From the NCBI GenBank assembly GCA_963932145.1, contig OZ010611.1:59219292-59283291 (forward strand): a DNA stretch of 64,000 bases. Reading direction: 5' to 3'. This document shows positions 61,706 through 64,000 of this stretch, piece by piece (position 1 is the stretch's first letter; each line of letters opens with the position of its first letter). This DNA is from Acanthosepion lycidas. Lineage: Eukaryota; Mollusca; Cephalopoda; Sepiida; Sepiidae. The notes below the pieces were generated by a model, which did no database searches, had not been told where the DNA came from, and saw only the letters and a list, made by a program, of their open reading frames with translations. Position numbers and translations under genes: made by a program.

Positions 61706-64000
61706 GTAGAGGCAAGACCCCCCTCTAAATCTTGGTTGAAATTATTTTTCATTCTAATTAATAGAAATGGAGTGGCGTGCAATGGTGTCGTCTCATACAA
61801 CAGTGAGTTAGGAGAACAAATTTGTGGGCACAAAATGGGTGATCAGTGTCTTATTCTATTCCGTTTGTGCCTTGTCTTTAGCTTTTTCTTCTATATTTCA
61901 CTTTATGTAGAGGCTAGACCCCCCTAAAAATCTTGGTTGAAATTATTTTTCATTCTAATTAATAGAAATGGAGTAGCGTGCAATGGTGTCGTCTCATACA
62001 ACCTGTGAGTTAGTAGAAAAAATTTGTGGGCACAAAATGGGTGATCAGTGTCTTATTCTCTTCTGTTTGTACCTTGTCTTTAGCTTTTTCTTCTATATTT
62101 AACTTTATGTAGAGGCTAGGCCCCTTTCTAAATCTTGGTTGAAATTATTTTTCAATCTAATTCATAGAAATGGAGTAGCGTGCAATGGTGTCGTCTCATA
62201 CAACAGTGAGTTAGGAGAAAAAATTTGTTGGCACAAAATGGGTGATCAGTGTCTTATTCTCTTCTGTTTGTGCCTTGTCTTTTGCTTTTTCTTCTATATT
62301 TAACATTATGTAGAGGTCAGGCCCCCCGCTAAATCTTGGTTGAAATTATTTTTCATTCCAATTCATAGAAATGGAGTAGCGTGCAATGGTGTCGTCACAT
62401 ACAACAGTGAGTTAGGAGAAAAAATTTGTTGGCACAAAATGTGTGATCAGTGACTTATTCTCTTCTCTTTGTGCCTTGTCTTTAGCTTTTTCTTCTATAT
62501 TTAACATTATGTAGAGGCTAGGCCCCTTTCTAAATGTTGGTTGAAATTATTTTTCATTCTAATACATAGAAATGGAGTAGCATGCAATGGTGTCGTCTCA
62601 TACAACTGTGAGTTAGGAGAAAAAATTTGTGGGCACAAAATGGGTGATCAGTGTCTTATTCTCTACTGTTTGTGCCTTGTCTTTAGCTTTTTCTTCTATA
62701 TTTAACTTTATTTAGAGGCGAGGGCCCTTTCTAAATCTTGGTTGAAATTATTTTTTATTCTAATTCATAGAAATGGAGTTGCGTGCAATGGTGTCGTCTC
62801 ATACAACAGTGAGTTAGGAGAAAAAATTTGTGGGCACAAAATGGGTGATCAGTGTCTTATTCTCTTCTGTTTGTGCGTTGTCTTTAGCTTTTTCTTCTAT
62901 ATTTAACTGTATGTAGAGGCTAGGCCACCCTCTAAATCTTGGTTGAAATTATTTTTCATTCTAATTCATAGAAATGGAGTAGCGTGAAATGGTGTCGTTT
63001 CATACAACAGTGAGTTAGGAGAAAAAATTTGAGGGCACAAAATGGGTGATCAGTGTCTTATTCTATTCCGTTTGTGCCTTGTCTTTAGCTTTTTCTTCTA
63101 TATTTCACTTTATGTAGAGGCTAGACCCCCCTATAAATCTTGGTTGAAATTATTTTTCATTCTAATTAATAGAAATGGAGTAGCGTGCAATGGTGTCGTC
63201 TCATACAACCTGTGAGGTAGTAGAATAAATTTGTGGGCACAAAATGGGTGATCAGTGTCTTATTCTCTTCTGTTTGTACCTTGTCTTTAGCTTTTTCTTC
63301 TATATTTAACTTTATGTAGAGGCTAGGCCCATTTCTAAATCTTGGTTGAAATTATTTTTCAATCTAATTCATAGAAATGGAGTAGCGTGCAATGGTGTAG
63401 TCTCATACAACAGTGAGTTAGGAGAAAAAATTTGTTGGCACAAAATGGGTGATCAGTGTCTTATTCTCTTATGTTTGTGCCTTGTCTTTGGCTTTTTCTT
63501 CTATATTTAACATTATGAAGAGGTCAGGCCCCCCGCTAAATCTTGGTTGAAATTACTTTTCATTCCAATTCATAGAAATGGAGTAGCGTGCAATGGTGTC
63601 GTCACATACAACAGTGAGTTAGGAGAAAAAATTTGTTGGCACAAAATGTGTGATCAGTGTCTTATTCTCTTCTCTTTGTGCCTTGTTTTTAGATTTTCTT
63701 CTATATTTAACATTATGTAGAGGTAGGCCCCTTTCTAAATGTTGGTTGAAATTATTTTTTATTCTAATTCATAGAAATGGAGTTGCGTGCAATGGTGTCG
63801 TCTCATACAACAGTGAGTTAGGAGAAAAAATTTGTGGGCACAAAATGGGTGATCAGTGTCTTATTCTCTTCTGTTTGTGCGTTGTCTTTAGCTTTTTCTT
63901 CTATATTTAACTGTATGTAGAGGCTAGGCCACCCTCTAAATCTTGGTTGAAATTATTTTTCATTCTAATTCATAGAAATGGAGTAGCGTGAAATGGTGTC
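61706..64000 (+). repeat. Further partial copies at the right end of the window
   Basis: The 7-monomer form starts again at 61,706 with the same private changes ('ggagtggcgtgc' near 61,772, 'gagaacaaattt' near 61,812) and follows copy 3 to about 62,605. A new set with 'ggcgagggccc', 'ggagttgcgtgc', 'tgtgcgttgtc' and 'aactgtatgtag' follows. From about 63,060 the 'acaacctgtgag' series returns 1,207 bp (six monomers plus one base) after 62,001. The 'tgtgcgttgtc/aactgtatg' pair recurs with a spacing of about 1,004 bp (62,907 and 63,911). The array runs off the window mid-monomer. Confidence 0.83.

Larger units (their letters stand above)
1..64000 (+). repeat. 201-bp satellite DNA array filling the entire window
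   Basis: The unit start 'gtagaggcta' (or a one-base variant) recurs at 10, 211, 412, 613, 814, 1015, 1215, 1416 and onward to 63,917. This gives about 318 complete units with a net drift of about -11 bp. Every unit is in the same orientation. Recognisable blocks in almost all units include 'atagaaatggagtagcgtgc', 'gtcgtctcatacaac' and 'gggtgatcagtgtcttatt'. Variation concentrates in the 8-10 bases after 'ggctagg', in 'aattcatag/aattaatag/acttcatag', in 'gagttagga/gaggtagga/gttagtag' and in 'tgtgggcac/tgttggcac'. There is no non-satellite insertion of any size. Known analogues are centromeric or pericentromeric satellites of eukaryotes; that placement is inference. I do not recognise the family by name, and the orientation of the + label is arbitrary. 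Confidence 0.98.

Noticed and set aside
1-64000. CRISPR array or other prokaryotic repeat system
   Set aside because: There are no repeat/spacer alternations. The whole 201-bp unit is conserved, and no cas-like genes exist.
1-64000. tRNA, rRNA, telomere repeats, transposons or retroelement fragments
   Set aside because: The 201-bp phase is unbroken across the window to within a few bases, which leaves no room for an inserted element, and none of the characteristic motifs was seen.

Overview
The window is one uninterrupted block of tandemly repeated satellite DNA. A 201-bp unit starting at 'gtagaggcta' is in phase from position 10 to position 63,917. That is about 318 complete head-to-tail units, with 9 bp of another unit at the left edge and 84 bp at the right edge. 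The net length drift over the whole window is only about -11 bp, so nearly all variation is substitutions plus scattered 1-2 bp indels. All units lie in the same orientation. I found no unique sequence, transposon, RNA gene, credible protein-coding gene, telomere repeat or array edge. The array therefore continues beyond both ends of the window.

The sequence suggests a eukaryotic heterochromatic array, possibly centromeric or pericentromeric, because it is long, AT-rich and has nested higher-order repeats (HORs). I do not recognise the monomer, and nothing here identifies the organism. Recurrent CpG-to-TpG/CpA variants fit a genome with CpG methylation, but this is only suggestive.

The internal organisation is a mosaic of HOR domains. 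(1) 1-16,815: a 24-monomer block (A), a 20-monomer block (B), a 10-monomer deletion derivative of B, a 6-monomer hybrid, then a second copy of A. (2) 16,816-23,100: interleaved repeats at spacings of 13 and 20 monomers. (3) 23,100-26,330: unusually homogeneous monomers with a 7-monomer (1,407 bp) HOR. (4) 26,330-36,058: a 37-monomer-spaced duplication enclosing an 8-monomer (1,609 bp) tandem HOR. (5) 36,059-41,200: shuffled 7- and 8-monomer units. (6) 41,200-45,017: a 5-monomer local duplication and material shared with the next domains. (7) 45,018-51,851: a 12-monomer (2,412 bp) HOR in two full copies plus a 10-monomer third copy. (8) 51,852-55,867: copies 9 and 8 monomers apart. (9) 55,868-64,000: a 10-monomer (2,013 bp) HOR that shortens to 7-monomer (1,408 bp) and about 6-monomer (1,207 bp) versions.

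No genes work together here. The biology on display is satellite evolution by unequal exchange or gene conversion, with several breakpoints visible inside hybrid monomers. The monomer has a conserved 14-bp dyad, one BclI-type palindrome, a 50-nt pyrimidine-rich strand and a length divisible by three. That last property creates recurring open frames of 63-189 codons that should not be annotated as genes.
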